Positions 46,310 through 58,147 of a stretch of DNA of 64,000 nt are shown one piece after another. Made by a program: the position numbers and the translations under genes. Source of the DNA: Paralithodes platypus (Eukaryota > Arthropoda > Malacostraca > Decapoda > Lithodidae); assembly GCA_032716605.1 (NCBI GenBank), contig CM064518.1, positions 45,097,526 to 45,161,525 on the forward strand, in the 5' to 3' direction. Every line of letters starts with the position of its first letter. The stretch's first letter is position 1. A model generated the notes under the pieces. That model worked only from the letters and a program-made list of their open reading frames with translations. It searched no databases and was not told the DNA's origin.

Positions 46310-46970
46310 TAGGATATTTTATCTCCTCTGCCTTGGGTTATATTTTATCTCCTCTGCCTTGTGTTATATTTTCTCTACTCTGCCTTGTGTTATATTTTAT
46401 CTCCTCTGCCTTGTGTTATATTTTATCTCCTCTGCCTTGTGTTATATTTTCTCTACTCTGCCTTGTGTTATATTTTATCTCCTCTGCCTTGTGTTATATT
46501 TTCTCTACTCTGCCTTGGGTTATATTTTATCTCCTCTGCCTTGTGTTATATTTTCTCTACTCTGCCTTGTGTTATATTTTATCTCCTCTGCCTTGTGTTA
46601 TATTTTATCTCCTCTGCCTTGTGTTATATTTTCTCTACTCTGCCTTGTGTTATATTTTCTCTACTCTGCCTTGTGTTATATTTTCTCTACTCTGCCTTGT
46701 GTTATATTTTCTCTACTCTGCCTTGTGTTATATTTTCTCTCCTCTGCCTTGTGTTATATTTTCTCTACTCTGCCTTGTGTTATATTTTCTCTACTCTGCC
46801 TTGTGTTATATTTTCTCTCCTCTGCCTTGTGTTATATTTTCTCTACTCTGCCTTGTGTTATATTTTCTCTACTCTGCCTTGTGTTATATTTTCTCTCCTC
46901 TGCCTTGTGTTATATTTTCTCTCCTCTGCCTTGTGTTATATTTTCTCTCCTCTGCCTTGTGTTATATTCA
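46310..46970. repeat. 24-bp minisatellite
   Basis: About 27 units CTCTGCCTTGTGTTATATTT plus four bases, varying TCTC/TCTA/ATCTCC. Because 24 is divisible by three, all three plus frames stay open as repeat peptides; I do not call them genes. Confidence 0.97.
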
Positions 46971-46975
46971 GTGGG

Positions 46976-47060
46976 GAAAGGATAGTCTTAAAATCGCCAA
47001 ACTAATGGGCGTCGAACGTTTTACAATCTCATAACTAATGGAGATAAACATAAGGAATAG
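46976..47060 (-). mobile_element. Family C fragment next to the 24-bp array
   Basis: Contains TCTTAAAATCGCCAAACTAA and a diverged end (GGAGATAAACATAAGG) of the C family. Confidence 0.7.
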
Positions 47061-47187
47061 AAATAAAAAGGATGTTAGGATGAAATAGGCTGGAGGTATG
47101 AAAGCTGGGTTGGCAGGGAGGAAGTGGCAATGTATGACAAGGAAGGACAAGGATAAGGAGGGGCTGTAGACCAACAGGAAATAGCAC

Positions 47188-47514
47188 TTAAGGGGAGGTA
47201 TTCAGTTTGTTCCCTATACCTCCATCAACCTTAAAATTACACCTCCTTGAGTCCCTTTCAAGATAAATTTGTACATTTTTCGGTAGAAAAATTTCCCGGC
47301 CAAAGGCCGGTTCCTCTTAAATTACAGGCTCGCTATCGCTCGCCAGGATAAAATCGACACCTAAATGGCACGAAAGGTCTTAATATGGGGTAAAAGTTCT
47401 TAAAATCGCTAAACCAATGGGGCAAACATTTTATAATATCAAAAGCAATGGGGGCTAAACATGAGGGAGAAAGGGGTCAAGAAAAAAATCCCTCAAGTGG
47501 AGATCTCCCCTTAA
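47188..47514 (-). mobile_element. Family C TTAA element
   Basis: A complete minus-oriented copy. The ends are TTAAGGGGAGGTATTC and GGAGATCTCCCCTTAA. Both conserved motifs are intact (CCGGCCAAAGGCCGG and GGCTCGCTATCGCTCGCC). It is among the best preserved copies. Confidence 0.92.
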
Positions 47515-47610
47515 CTTACATAACTTACTCATTACAGTGGCGTTTATATTGGTACTTTAATGTGTTTCACTCTTGACTTTAAATATAAACAGTATAATCG
47601 TAAAGTAATC

Positions 47611-47891
47611 TCAACCCCTTCAGCACGATGACGTTTTGTTTTTATCTTTTATTCTGGCAATAAATTAGACGATTGTATGCAGTTCAAGAAGGACCTGTAT
47701 TTTACTGAGGGTTTATTGAGATCATATTTACCTCTTTGAGTCGTAGAGGTAGATTATATTTACCTCTTTGAGTCGTAGAGGTAGATTATATTTACCTCTT
47801 TGAGTCGTAGAGGTAGATTATAAGCTAAAGAAAATTATATGTTGGTAACCAGAATAAGATTAAAATTACGTCAATGTGCTGAAGGGGTTAA
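47611..47891. mobile_element. TTAA-type element with internal triplication
   Basis: Left CCCCTTCAGCACGATGACG, right ATTACGTCAATGTGCTGAAG before GGGGTTAA; the left TTAA reads TCAA. A unit starting ATTATATTTACCTCTTTGAG occurs three times in the middle. Confidence 0.8.
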
Positions 47892-48357
47892 ACCACAAGC
47901 AGACTAGATTCTAAGTAATGCATATTATATTGTAATGTGTGTGAAATGGCACCCCATCAACAGCTATAACCTAATATATTTCTACTATTAGTAGTACCAT
48001 TACAATACCCTAGAAAGAAAATTAGGTTTGATTAATATCAGGACTCGTTGCCAGGTTGCTAATGTGTGAAATGTGAACTTATATTTCATTGACGTCTTAA
48101 GGCCAGAGACATCACTGGGAAACCTTAACCCAGTCTTATCACAGCAGGCACTATGTTGTATATTTTATATTGAAACGATCATATATTTCAAGCCAGTGGA
48201 TATCTCTCCCCCCCCCCCCCATGGATCACAACATGGGAAATGTACAGGAAGTTTAAACACTGGATGGATGAGACCGTACACAACACAAAGATATACAACA
48301 TGGTGTCTGTTATACAGCTGATAAGGCAGAATTCTCCCCAGAGAAGGTCCAGCTTAC

Positions 48358-48822
48358 GTCAGCTTCAGAACTGCTGCAGCTGGAGGCATTGCTGGCCAGG
48401 GAGTATTTCCTCTGGTGGCCGCCGCTGCCGTTGACGCTGCCGGTGCCGGTCAGGAAGGGGCTGCTGAATAAATTTTCGTTACTGCTGGATTTACTGCTGT
48501 TGGGCGTTCTGGGGGAGGTGGATCGTGCGTTCATCGTGTTGACGTTCTCTTTATCTAGTGTCATCATTAGGAAGTTCTTGGCGTTCTCTTTGTTGAGGGA
48601 GATACCCGTGCCGGCGACAGGTAGGGAGCCAGCGGGACTAGTGGTCCCCGAGGAAGTTCTGGAAGACGCTCCACTGAGGGGAGCGCTCGCCATCCCTTCA
48701 CTGTTACTCTGTTGTGGTGGCTTGAATGTGAGGGCACCCTGGGGGTACTCGGGTTTGGCCCCCGAGAAGCCGGGGAAGGGGCGCGCTACTGAGTTGTGGT
48801 TGGAGCCGATGTGACGCACTGG
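48358..48822 (-). CDS. Zasp52: Zasp exon e2: Ser/Asn/Thr-rich linker
   Basis: This exon has 155 codons, phase 0 at both ends. The acceptor is TTCTGCTCCTGACAG and the donor GAC followed by GTAAGC. The product begins PVRHIGSNHNSVARPFPGFS and is rich in Ser, Thr, Asn and Gly, with an NKENAKNFLMMTLDKENVN segment and a poly-Ser end (SSCSSSEAD). No folded domain is visible. It looks like an intrinsically disordered, phosphorylatable linker between the PDZ and ZM regions. It is G+C-rich against AT-rich flanks, as expected of coding sequence here. The opposite strand is also open over most of this span (48389-48814), which I treat as a shadow. Confidence 0.88.
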
Positions 48823-50880
48823 CTGTCAGGAGCAGAAGGGGAAACACACAGGGTTAGATACACAACACACCAACACACAGTTAGAACACGAAACTGGCGG
48901 GGATCCACTCTACCTTTCACTATTAAGGACAACAATAGGATTTACCTTCTCACTGTTAAAGACTATTAACCTTAGACTCAATAACCCTCAACAACAGTTT
49001 ACATTCACAGAGGATTTGTGATATCTCTTGAAAGTACTACAGCCAAATGTTGTATACTGCGATGAAGCAATATACATCACAAAGTTAAAAGTACTCAAAG
49101 ACAAAAGTATACGTCCAAGTCTCTCAGAGGAAATGTATTATGTTGTAGAAGGTTGTTGTCTAATCAAGGACAAACATGCTGTCATTTCACTAACCAGAAA
49201 CACACTAAAGTTAGCTAAGATTCGTTATTATTAAATAAATTTTTGACAATTTACAAGACTAAAAGCCAAACACTAGTAAAAAACATATACTTAAATCTAA
49301 CAAATCATAAAGACATATATAAAATCATGACATTTGTAAACATTAAAAGCTTATTCACAAGAAACATAAAAACGATAAATAAATGACATAAAGGAACAGG
49401 TGAACAGACTCACAGTATTTACACTGCAAGTAAATATACACATAAACACATTAGGGGGTGAAACAAAACATGAACGCATTTTGCACACCCAACAATTAGT
49501 TATGATATATAAGTTCTAAGATATGCCTGACAAACCAAAATAAAAAAACATACACTATAAAACACATGCGGGTATTAGTCCCTATGATGTAATGTTGAAA
49601 ACTCGCACAATCAATTAAGATGTTTGAATTGATTGTTTTGAATTGAATTTTGAATTTAATTGAAATTACTTTATTGTCAGACGCCTTACTCCCCTTAATG
49701 AGGGTGTCTATACACAGATAATTAAATTCTAGTAACTTGAAAGCGCCATTACTTATGCCACGGTGCCAGGACTCGATAGTCTAATAGTAAAAGAAAGTAA
49801 ACAAAAAAAATGAATTTGTTGGAAAAAAATGAGATAATAATGATTGCTAATATATCTGGTGTCCATCATAAAGTTGGTCATTACTGATAGTAGTAAAGAT
49901 TAGTGGGCATCATTATAATAGTTCCACTTGAGAAGATTTATGTGAAAGTATAAAGTAAACTTCTGAAAGAATCGTCTAATCAAACTATATATAATTGGAT
50001 ATACTCGCAAAAGCAGTTGGCCAGTGTCAGCGGGCCTTAATTAAATATGTCAGTTGTAACATGCAAAGGAGAAAGGTTATAGGGAGGGTGTGGAGGATTG
50101 GGAGGGTGTGGATAATAGGGAGGGTGTGGAGGAGTGTGCTTGCTTGTTGTTGTTCGCCGTGACCCTCAGCCTCCTCACCACTCACAACACCACTTCACCA
50201 GGAAATACTTCACTCTTCTTCACTATCCCGACACGCCTGCATTATTATACAGTCTTCTCTCTTGGTCTCACACAACACCCCGACTCCCCTCTCAATACTC
50301 TTCGGAAAGTAGATACGAGGTGCCGTTGTAGTGGCTTATTCCTCAATACCTTCATCTGACGTGACCTGACTAGAGCAGGCTGGGAAGGCATGCTGTCACG
50401 ATATTAATGTTCACGATATCACCCTTTTGATCTCGAATATCTCGGTACTCTAATACATTTCCTTTATCAAATAATTCGATATCTTCAACACATCCTCTTC
50501 ACTGTAAGCTACAGCCTTTTATTTGCATTCAAATGCGTTTGATCTTTGCCGTAATACAATCTGCTTAAAAACCCTGAGTCAATCATTTGGATCTTCCTCT
50601 TAATATCAACATATCTGTGCACAACAATATAATGTATTTTCAAAGAGCATTTCGATAATTCCTGAAAGTCATCCTAGCCCTTTTTGAGTTACAGAGGTTA
50701 GAAGTTACGATTTCTGCCCAACCTAGAATGGACGGACTATAGCCCTGTGGTCGTGTGGGTGAAGGAGTAATCATCGAACTGGAATCAATGTGGAAATAGT
50801 CTTGAAATAATTAGGATAACCTGAAATAAACAGTACAATCTGAAATTATTAGAGCCTTCCTGAATGAGTTATTAAGGTTG
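48823..50880. other. Intron e1-e2, right-unlisted part
   Basis: AT-rich sequence. Near 50318-50370 lies a short dispersed repeat (GGTGCCGTTGTAGTGGCTTA) also found at 11192-11250. 50680-50745 is a copy of another dispersed repeat. No gene is seen. Confidence 0.65.
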
Positions 50881-50889
50881 AATGTTATC

Positions 50890-51295
50890 ATCACCTGTAG
50901 AGTCATCATTATTGGTGCTCTGGGGTGATTGTGGTTGATTATTCCTGCCATGTTGAGATGAATATTAGTCATTATGAGTTATGTGGTGATTATGGTTGCC
51001 CTGTTGTGATGAATAGCGGTAATTATGAGGGTTATGTGGTGATTATTCCTGCCCTGTTGAGGTAAATAGTAGTAATTATGAATTATGTGGTGATTATGAT
51101 TGTCCTGTTGAGTTTAATATAATGATTATGAGGGTTATATGGTGATTATGGATGCTCTGGTATGGTGACTAAGAATATAGGTGATTATAATTGCCATGTG
51201 ATGATTATTCTTGATTATAGCTACCCTGTTGTGGTGAATATAGATGATTATTGATCCATGGGGTGGTTGCCCCGTGATGGTGATTAAAATATAGG
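50890..51295. repeat. GTGATTATGG-rich degenerate repeat
   Basis: Irregular units such as GTGGTGATTATGGTTGCCCT and GAATAT. Too diverged for an exact period. Confidence 0.75.
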
Positions 51296-51316
51296 TAAAT
51301 TTTGGTTGCTTCGAAG

Positions 51317-51531
51317 TTAACCCTTTGAAGATTGTCACGCATGTTGACAGTTTATTCGGGCTACCATTATACGATTGTATACAGCTTAGGAAGGGTGTGT
51401 GGGAATTAAAAGGGTAAAGCCTATCTCAACTAACCCTCTGACTTCCATATACCCTTCCTAATCTGAATAAAATCGTCGAATACTAGCCGAAAAACAGAAA
51501 AGACATGCATATTGGATCTTAAAAGGGTTAA
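51317..51531. mobile_element. Family B TTAA element
   Basis: Left CCCTTTGAAGATTGTCACGC, right ATGCATATTGGATCTTAAAA before GGGTTAA. About 215 bp. Confidence 0.87.
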
Positions 51532-51573
51532 TATAGATCACTCTGCTTGTCCTATTGTTGCATGATATTGATG

Positions 51574-51788
51574 TACAGTCGGCCTAATAAGTGACATCTC
51601 GGCACCAATTATGTTTTGATCAATAATTGATATCGGCACTATTTACACATGATTTCTTCTTTTTGAGTGGGATATACCAACATGTTCCTACACTTACCCA
51701 CCCTATTCAACATCTGACAGACATTAATACAGCACAGAGCGAGCCAAACGCAATGACAGCTGAGACATGACTTAATAGCGCCACTGTA
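51574..51788. mobile_element. TA-flanked MITE with CAGTCGGCC ends
   Basis: The second copy of the family at 10707, in opposite orientation. Ends are CAGTCGGCCTAATAAGTGAC and the inverse ending GCGCCACTG. It starts 53 bp beyond the e1 splice donor. Confidence 0.87.
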
Positions 51789-51841
51789 CATTGCCCTGAG
51801 GTGTTGTGTTTGGGTTTATCACACACGTCCTTAGTGCTAAC

Positions 51842-51947
51842 CTTCTTATTGGCAGCCAGGGATGTTTTGGTAGCAACAGGCACGCCCTCTGGAGTCGTCT
51901 TCACCTGGGCCAGGGGCGTCACTTGAGGCTTCCAGGTCTGGGCACCC
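51842..51947 (-). CDS. Zasp52: Zasp exon e1: linker after the PDZ domain
   Basis: One base completes a split codon and 35 codons follow, with the donor at a codon boundary. The acceptor is TTTGTTTACAG and the donor AAG followed by GTTAGC. The peptide begins GAQTWKPQVTPLAQV and ends AANKK. A Trp-Lys-Pro segment followed by a T-P turn is usual in the disordered linker after the PDZ domain in this family; that placement is inferred. The acceptor region is repeated twice more just upstream in the transcript (51941-52230), and a Tc1-like MITE starts 53 bp past the donor. The open frame continues into that MITE before stopping, so the splice donor rather than a stop sets the end. Confidence 0.8.
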
Positions 51948-52230
51948 CTGTAAACAAACACACCACTTAGCATGATCCACTTTATTGCCCTTTACTGCAT
52001 CAATTATTAACTTATTGTTACCAAAGACTATTATATAAATTCACCTGCACACCCCTGCAGACAAACATAACACTTAGTATGATCCACTTGATTGCCACTT
52101 ACTGCATCAATTATTAACGTATTATTAGCAAAGAGTATGATATATAGTCACCTGTACACCCCTGCAAACAAACACACCACTTAGTATGATCCACTTTAGC
52201 CACTTACTGCATCAATTAATCATCACAAAC
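51941..52230. repeat. Tandem triplication covering the e1 acceptor region
   Basis: Three units of about 106 bp carry ACCCCTGTAAACAAACACAC-like sequence, then TAGTATGATCCACTT and ACTGCATCAATTATTAA. The first unit contains the real e1 acceptor. The other two hold similar CAG sites. Confidence 0.85.
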
Positions 52231-52385
52231 TGCACTAGAATATTTCACCTATTCACTACTATAATATAACAAATATTTAATAGTTTATCATTCTGCTCTG
52301 TTACAAGAGAATAGTATTTAATTCGATCATTAGTAACAATAGACAGCATTTATTACTTCTATATGTTCACTTGTTTACAAATTCA

Positions 52386-52532
<147 letters not shown>

Positions 52533-52808
52533 ATACAATATTTATACAAACAATAAAATCTCACCGCTAACATGTGTGTGTAACGCGGACTAAAGCATTT
52601 AATCAAATGTGACACTTGCAGCACACTTACTAAGGCATAAATGTGCTTGTATTTGATATAGTTGCACTCAAGAATATAACATGCAGATAATATCACCAAA
52701 TTCCAACAAACCCTACCATGCCATTCCTTATCATAATAAATTAATATAATATATATCACAACAATAGACTACATTCATACTGCATTTAGATGTCGCAATA
52801 TCTTAGGC

Positions 52809-52935
52809 TTGTGTGTGTGTTTGTGTTAGAGGTGTGTGTGTGTGTGTGATTATGAGGTTGGTAGGTGTGTGAGTGTATGCGTATGAGGTGTGTGTGTGTG
52901 TGTATGAGGCGTGTGTGTGTGTGTGTGTGTGTGTA
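52809..52935. repeat. (GT)n-rich repeat
   Basis: GT runs broken by ATGAGG segments. Confidence 0.93.
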
Positions 52936-52996
52936 TGTAGTGAGAGGGCCAAGAGAAGAGGCTCTTTGGAGGTGCAGTAACGCGATACTCTCACTT

Positions 52997-53000
<4 letters not shown>

Positions 53001-53087
<87 letters not shown>
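53001..53087. repeat. (CT)n microsatellite
   Basis: An uninterrupted run of about 86 bp. Confidence 0.98.
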
Positions 53088-53090
<3 letters not shown>

Positions 53091-53256
53091 ATGAATGAAT
53101 CAGTAGGTATATAAGTGTCTAGTAGTATTATGGCCAGACCACCTAGTAGGGACAGCAAGGTCTGTGTATTTCCCTCATCATATGCCTCATTATCACTAAC
53201 CCACATAACTTCTCAATTTCAGTATTATTCAAGTGTTTGTCTCTGTAAATTATATA

Positions 53257-53284
53257 TTTATTTATTTATTTATTTATTTATTTA
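53257..53284. repeat. (TTTA)n microsatellite
   Basis: About seven TTTA units. Confidence 0.93.
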
Positions 53285-53748
53285 CAATTTCTTACATTTT
53301 AAACATCTCTATTATTACAGTGTAGGCCTACTATTCATGTTAACTTACTCCTTACAACTGTTTTTTTTTTCATATTCAGTAATTATGATTAATTATTATA
53401 TAGACATAGCCACTACAGAAGGGGTTAAAGAAACCTAAATTATAAATACATTATTATATTTCATTCTTAACTCGTTCCCTTGAAAAAAAAAAAAAAAAAA
53501 AAACTCTCTCCTCTCTCCTAATCCTCTCTTTCTCCTCTCATATTTCAAAGGCCCTGCTATATTGGAGGAGCTATCTGTGTGCGTTTGTAACCACTATAGT
53601 CTTGTTTGGGCGCAGCTGAGGGTAAATTGTCATGGCCTCCTCTTCATTACTAAGCTATTATGAGAATCCTGTAGTGAAATATGTTGTAAATTATGAAAAC
53701 TTGCCGAGACACATCAATTTCAATGTTACTGTTTTCTGGCTCTATAAA

Positions 53749-53830
<82 letters not shown>
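53749..53830. repeat. A run followed by (AT)n
   Basis: About 28 A residues run directly into an AT repeat. Confidence 0.95.
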
Positions 53831-53834
<4 letters not shown>

Positions 53835-53990
53835 CTAGAGCAAATAGGCTGTGCATTTCCACCCCTAATTCCCTGGCTGACTCATCCCACACGGTAGAAC
53901 TATAAACTCGATTACTGTAGCCACGTTTGCGTTACACAGGTTAGGAGTTACGCTTTCTGGCCTACCCATAATGAACAGGGTATAAAGCTG

Positions 53991-54368
53991 GTGTCACACG
54001 AGCGATTTTTAAGGAAGTTGGAGCCGTGAACATCGATATTAAACAGAAATGCAATCATTATGAACGTTTCTGATGGATAAAAAGTATGTTGAATTGGATT
54101 TGATGTATATATAAATGCACTATAACCGAATTTAGTTGGTTATTCTGCTAAATATTGACGTCTACAGCTCCAACTTCCTTATAGCCAGAAACTCGCAAGT
54201 GGTCAATTGTAGTCTGGGATCATCAAAATTAAAGTATTATCATAAATCAGCCACCTAGCATAATTTACCTTCAGTCTAGTTTACAATGCCAGTGAGAGAG
54301 CTTCAAAATATTACGGGGAAAAACTTGCTCATCGATAATTGCCGGAAAAAGCGCTCGTGTGATATCGC
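53991..54368. mobile_element. Probable long inverted-end element
   Basis: Left end GGTGTCACACGAGCGATTTT and right end AAAGCGCTCGTGTGATATCG are inverse to each other. GTTGGAGC and GCTCCAACTTCCTTATAGCC inside form a second inverted pair. No coding capacity. Confidence 0.6.
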
Positions 54369-54501
54369 CTTTTGGTTTTCTGTTCCTACTTGACTTCCCA
54401 TAACGGGCTGCGGAGGAACCAAGGCGACCTTGGTAAACAAACCCAAAGAAGAAGGATAAGAGCAAGATGGTATACAGAAGGAGAGATTAAGAAGGGAGAC
54501 A

Positions 54502-54554
<53 letters not shown>
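54502..54554. repeat. (CA)n microsatellite
   Basis: A plain CA run. Confidence 0.97.
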
Positions 54555-54556
<2 letters not shown>

Positions 54557-54609
54557 AACACTCAAACAAGCTCTCAATCACACACACAAACACACTCAGT
54601 AATACATAG

Positions 54610-54697
54610 TGATCAGATTACTCATTTATTTTCTGTTTTCTGGCTATTATTTGATGATTATATTCAGATTAGGAACGGTATATGGAAGTCACAGAGG

Positions 54698-54765
<68 letters not shown>

Positions 54766-54905
54766 GGCCATGTATTTTTTCTATATTGCCTACTTCCAGA
54801 AAAGTTTATTCAGCTGTAGAAGGTAGTTAGATGGTCAGGAAACAAGTGCAGGATTAATCTAAATACTCTCGTCTAATATTAACCAGAAAACAGAAAAGAG
54901 CTGCG
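54610..54905. mobile_element. Family B remnant interrupted by (CT)n
   Basis: B-like halves (GATTAGGAACGGTATATGGA and CTCGTCTAATATTAACCAG) flank a CT microsatellite at 54702-54762. The TTAA ends are lost. Confidence 0.65.
54702..54762. repeat. (CT)n microsatellite
   Basis: A CT run of about 60 bp inside the B remnant. Confidence 0.97.
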
Positions 54906-55138
54906 CCATCGTCTCTTCTCAGGGCTATATTGGTCTCCTGGTCTGGTCTATGTACTATGTCTTGTGTGTAATAAACCTTGACATACATATTATGGTCCTT
55001 TAATTACCGAGCTTCCTACCACCCCAAGGGACCAAAGGGGAAGGGGAGATAGGAAGCAGGGGGATATCTAGGACTGGCACGTACAAGTAGTTCTTTCATA
55101 GGGCAGGTAGCTTGGTCTCCACACTCCCCCCCCCCCCA

Positions 55139-55143
55139 CCTCC

Positions 55144-55201
<58 letters not shown>

Positions 55202-55242
55202 ATTTTCCTAGCCTTTATTTGGTTCTACTCTCTGTCTTTATG

Positions 55243-55275
<33 letters not shown>

Positions 55276-55318
55276 ACTCTATTTTCCTAGGCTTTATTTG
55301 GTTCTACTCTGTCTTTAT

Positions 55319-55362
<44 letters not shown>

Positions 55363-55456
55363 TCTCTCTCTCTCTCACTCTATTTTCCTAGGCTTTATTT
55401 GGTTCTACTCTGTCTTTATGCTCTCTCTCTCTCTCTCTCACTCACTCTATTTTCCT

Positions 55457-55525
<69 letters not shown>
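55139..55525. repeat. (CT)n with higher-order repeat
   Basis: Long CT runs alternate with a 40-50-bp spacer containing TTTTCCTAGGCTTTATTTGG and CTGTCTTTATGC, present three to four times. Confidence 0.95.
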
Positions 55526-55538
<13 letters not shown>

Positions 55539-55611
55539 AGTATAATAATGCGTTTCTTCTCTATCCTATATATCTATATATCCTCGGTGTTTGACTTTGA
55601 TATTCTAAAAT

Positions 55612-56135
55612 GTTAAACACAATCTATGTTAAACACAATCTATGTTAAACACAATCTATGTTAAACACAATATGTTAAACACAATCTATGTTAAACACAA
55701 TCTATGTTAAACACAATCTATGTTAAACACAATCTATGTTAAACACAATCTATGTTAAACACAATCTATGTTAAACACAATCTATGTTAAACACAATCTA
55801 TGTTAAACACAATCTATGTTAAACACAATCTATGTTAAACACAATCTATGTTAAACACAATCTATGTTAAACACAATCTATGTTAAACACAATCTATGTT
55901 AAACACAATCTATGTTAAACACAATCTATGTTAAACACAATCTATGTTAAACACAATCTATGTTAAACACAATCTATGTTAAACACAATCTATGTTAAAC
56001 ACAATCTATGTTAAACACAATCTATGTTAAACACAATCTATGTTAAACACAATCTATGTTAAACACAATCAATGTTAAACACAATCTATGTTAAACACAA
56101 TCTATGTTAAACACAATCAATGTTAAACACAATCT
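55612..56135. repeat. 16-bp minisatellite
   Basis: About 33 nearly identical units AATCTATGTTAAACAC, with rare variants (AATCAATG, one 4-bp deletion). Confidence 0.98.
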
Positions 56136-56239
56136 TCTACAGTGATTCTACTACCATTGCAGGATTCAACACACGCCAGCTTCAGGGTCATCTTTTCCAT
56201 TATTGTATTTATTTACCTCTTACTGTCATAGTATTTTCT

Positions 56240-56433
56240 ATGACCCCTTTGCGAGTTTATTTTGGCCCTCCTTAAATTATTTTGTACAGCTCAGGAAGGA
56301 TCTGTGGGAATTAAAAGGGTACAACTTATCTCATTGAACCCTCCGACTTCCATATACCCTTCCTAATCTAAATAAAATAATATACTAATAGCCAGAATAA
56401 ACTGTCAAAACGCGTCATGATTCAAAGGGGTTA
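56240..56433. mobile_element. Family B element
   Basis: Interior TAGCCAGAATAAACTGTCAA and right end ACGCGTCATGATTCAAAGGG are clear. The left end is decayed. Confidence 0.75.
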
Positions 56434-57604
56434 TCTTGCAAGTAAGACAAACTCCCGAGTATTTTCAGTCATACCGAACAACGGGTAACTATAGTCCGTT
56501 TTCTATAAGTGGGCGATAAATTGACTTGTCCCTATCTTCCTTGCTCAGCTGTTCCGACGTTATTTATAACCAAATATGTTGTTAATTGTGAGAACGTGGC
56601 GTTATTGTGATACAGAGACATAGCACTATCCAATTGTGTCATTAATTATCGAGAAATGAGTTGCTAATGGAGTAAAATCTTTCCCCAGGTTAAAAATACA
56701 AAAGAAAACAAAATACCTCATACAAGTTTATATCGTGCCCTCACATATGGTCAGTTTCCGGCATAGGGTTTTGGAATGAGGAATGGAGTAGGAGAGAGTA
56801 CGAAGAGGATAAGAAGAAAGAGGAGAAGCAATAGAATGAAAAAAAAGGATAAGAAATAGGAAGGTCGTCGGATGGTGACCAGAAGTTGACAGAGTTTATA
56901 TTATGGTACCACACGAAGGTATTGGCCAAGTTTCGTCTAATTCGTCCGTTAGTTTTTGGGGATATCCTGCTTACGGTCAGACAAACGAGAAAGCAGAGAG
57001 TCGGAGCAGAAAGCAAGAGGCTAGTAACAGTTATAAAGAGGTAGAGAATGAGGGAAGCGAAGAGCAAGAGTGGATTATACTGTAAGTGGGTGAAGATGAT
57101 GAGTTACACAGAGTTACACAGATACTCAGATCACACAGACCTTGCGATCCCTACTAGGTGGTCCGCCCCTAATACTACTAGACAGGGACAGTTTATAGGA
57201 GAAGAAATGGACACCATAGTAGAAGGCTCTCTCCTCCGCTCCCTCCGGCTAAAAAGCCGTACCGGAAAAGAGACTGAAGTGTAACCTTATGGGTCAGGAA
57301 ATGCCCACAAAGAAAGTTTGTATAGAATATAGAAAGAAATTAGTCTGAAAGAGAGAGAGAGAGATTTACATAGATACACTGACCACACAGACCTTACGAT
57401 CCCAGCGAGGTGGTCAGGATTTAATTCTAGTAGAGATAGCTAACCCGAGAGTAGGGGACAGTGGAAGGAAAGGATAGCAAAGAAGAGAGAGAGAGAACAT
57501 AGTAATAATAAAGAAAACAAAGAGTAACCTTGACGTAGTTGCGTATGACGTCAGTTGTCTCGTTCTCTCCTATCCTGCCTTTTAACCCTTTAGTGATTGT
57601 TCAG

Positions 57605-57605
<1 letters not shown>

Positions 57606-57657
<52 letters not shown>
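57606..57657. repeat. (CT)n microsatellite
   Basis: A plain CT run. Confidence 0.97.
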
Positions 57658-57659
<2 letters not shown>

Positions 57660-57702
57660 CTGAACAATCCACTCACACACTCACCCTCACAACACCCACA
57701 CA

Positions 57703-57995
57703 TTAAGGGGAGGTTTTTAGTGTGTTCCCTAGTCCTCCATCAAGCTTAAAATTACACCCCCTAGGCTCCCTTTCTAGATAAATTTGTACATTTTTCGGTA
57801 GAAACATTTCCCGGCCAAAGGCCGGTTCCTCTTAAATTACACCTAAATGGGACGAAAGGTCTTAAAATGGGGCACAAGTTCTTAAAATCGCCAAACTAAT
57901 GGGGCCAACATCTTAAAATCTCAAAAGCAATGGGGCTAAACATGAGGGAGAAAAGGGTCCAGAAAATAATTCCTCAAGTATAGATCTCTCCTTAA
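57703..57995 (-). mobile_element. Family C TTAA element (internal deletion)
   Basis: A minus-oriented copy with intact ends and CCGGCCAAAGGCCGG hairpin. The GGCTCGC segment is deleted, so the sequence passes from TTAAATTACA straight to CCTAAATGG. Confidence 0.88.
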
Positions 57996-58086
57996 ACTCC
58001 AACCCCCTGCCATCACTCTACGGACGTCGAACACCTTATTTGGAAGCGTGATTTACATACCACTGCTGCGTGATCGACCCCCCGTA

Positions 58087-58147
58087 GTGTGTGTGTGTGT
58101 GTGTGTGCGTGTGTGTGTGTGTGAGAGAGAGAGTGTGTGTGTGTGTA
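58087..58147. repeat. (GT)n microsatellite
   Basis: A GT run with a GAGAGA interruption. Confidence 0.93.

Larger units (their letters stand above)
43346..48357. other. Intron e2-e3
   Basis: 43350-46250 is AT-rich. It includes a segment near 45035-45090 shared with 2750-2800, but nothing else I can name. The rest holds a 24-bp array, a C element and a TTAA element. Confidence 0.7.
13281..51947 (-). other. Zasp52: Zasp/PDZ-LIM family gene, central part (15 exons)
   Basis: This is the visible part of a gene for a PDZ and LIM domain scaffold of the Zasp/ALP/Enigma family. Such proteins bind alpha-actinin and organise muscle Z-discs. What is seen: exons with canonical AG acceptors and GT donors and agreeing phases, encoding a linker, a ZM/DUF4749-like region (QYNTPLNLYSEDNI then a V/I-N-F-x-K-x-x-R motif), one complete LIM domain with all eight zinc ligands, and a long Pro/Glu/Ala-rich region. 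Known of the family: an N-terminal PDZ domain and three further C-terminal LIM domains in long isoforms. Neither is in the window, so both ends run off the edges. The first visible exon is entered at phase 1 and the last leaves at phase 1. Orthology to Zasp52, rather than to a paralogue such as Zasp66 or Zasp67, is inferred from LIM1 followed by a long linker. Confidence 0.88.

Noticed and set aside
46254..46985. Plus-strand open frame of about 243 residues, hydrophobic repeats
   Set aside because: It is the 24-bp minisatellite read in three frames; its membrane-like look comes from T-rich composition.
48389..48814. Plus-strand open frame of 141 residues
   Set aside because: It is the complement of exon e2, with no features of its own.
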